From contig NZ_BMHV01000016.1 of NCBI RefSeq assembly GCF_014641495.1, positions 22,556 through 86,555 on the forward strand: a DNA stretch of 64,000 bases, written 5' to 3'. Source of the stretch: Terasakiella brassicae. Its GTDB lineage: Bacteria; Pseudomonadota; Alphaproteobacteria; Rhodospirillales; Terasakiellaceae. The notes under the pieces are model-generated. The model worked only from the letters and a program-made list of their open reading frames with translations. It had not been told where the DNA came from and ran no database searches. Shown here one piece after another: positions 63,990 to 64,000 of this stretch (positions are counted from its first letter, which is position 1; the number at the start of each line of letters is the position of its first letter). Made by a program: the position numbers and the translations under genes.

Positions 63990-64000
63990 ATGGTTCCCAT
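63990..64000 (+). CDS. Start of a gene cut by the window edge
   Basis: ATG at 63990 with GGAGG five bases upstream opens a frame of which only M-V-P is visible. The product cannot be named. Confidence 0.4.

Noticed and set aside
1..64000. CRISPR arrays, insertion sequences, prophage, rRNA and tRNA genes
   Set aside because: No regularly spaced repeats, transposase or phage genes, or RNA gene signatures were seen.

Overview
The window looks like a chromosomal segment of a free-living, Gram-negative alphaproteobacterium, probably in or near the Rhodospirillales. Three things point there: alphaproteobacterial-type AddB/AddA next to trxA, a plant-type glutamate-cysteine ligase beside rsmE, and an rpoH, IalB and UbiX complement of that group. 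Base composition looks close to balanced by eye; I did not compute it. No rRNA, tRNA, CRISPR array, insertion sequence or prophage is visible. Most of the window is ordinary core genome with short gaps and many ATGA, TGATG or TAATG gene overlaps.

Layout. 1-6 kb: start of hldD (LPS heptose), ubiK, a possible small RNA, a YbjN-like gene, a class A penicillin-binding protein, an unrecognised 398-residue protein, a methyltransferase and a glycosyltransferase. 6-10.5 kb: a minus-strand operon of a TVP38 membrane protein, a MerA-like flavoprotein, a sensor kinase and trans-aconitate methyltransferase. 10.7-17.6 kb: addB-addA-trxA (recombinational repair, thioredoxin). 17.6-26.8 kb: ABC-2 permease, recX, a lipoprotein cytochrome c, Nudix, flavin reductase, HIT, a DMT exporter with a GNAT, metZ, tldD and a MOSC protein. 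26.9-35.5 kb (minus): a heme-type chemoreceptor, the run rsmE-gshA-chorismate mutase, ialB, and pgi-mutL. 35.5-42.2 kb (minus): an RND pump with its adaptor, a small integrase-like protein, and ubiX with an MFS transporter.

42.2-48.4 kb: rpoH with a long leader, a histidine kinase and a receiver-only regulator, an alpha/beta hydrolase preceded by two strong inverted repeats, a multi-pass membrane protein, and a nucleoside deoxyribosyltransferase. 48.5-51.1 kb: a compact arsR-gapdh-arsJ operon, the known route for exporting arsenate as 1-arseno-3-phosphoglycerate. 51-54.4 kb: small lipoprotein, FAH-family hydrolase, MarR regulator, an AAA/DUF4143 ATPase and a small membrane protein. 54.4-54.8 kb is a degenerate patch with palindromic repeats and a TetR-like relic. 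54.8-64 kb: kdsB-pheA, a large GGDEF/EAL protein, purD, xseA with an M23 peptidase, a second receiver-only regulator, and the first codons of one more gene.

I did not find a clearly new multigene system. The observations most worth checking are the hairpin that overlaps the metZ ribosome-binding site, the paired inverted repeats before the alpha/beta hydrolase, the 5' leader of rpoH, the heme-binding chemoreceptor, the structured RNA after ubiK, and the conserved-looking proteins of unknown role at 3404-4600 and 40008-40403.
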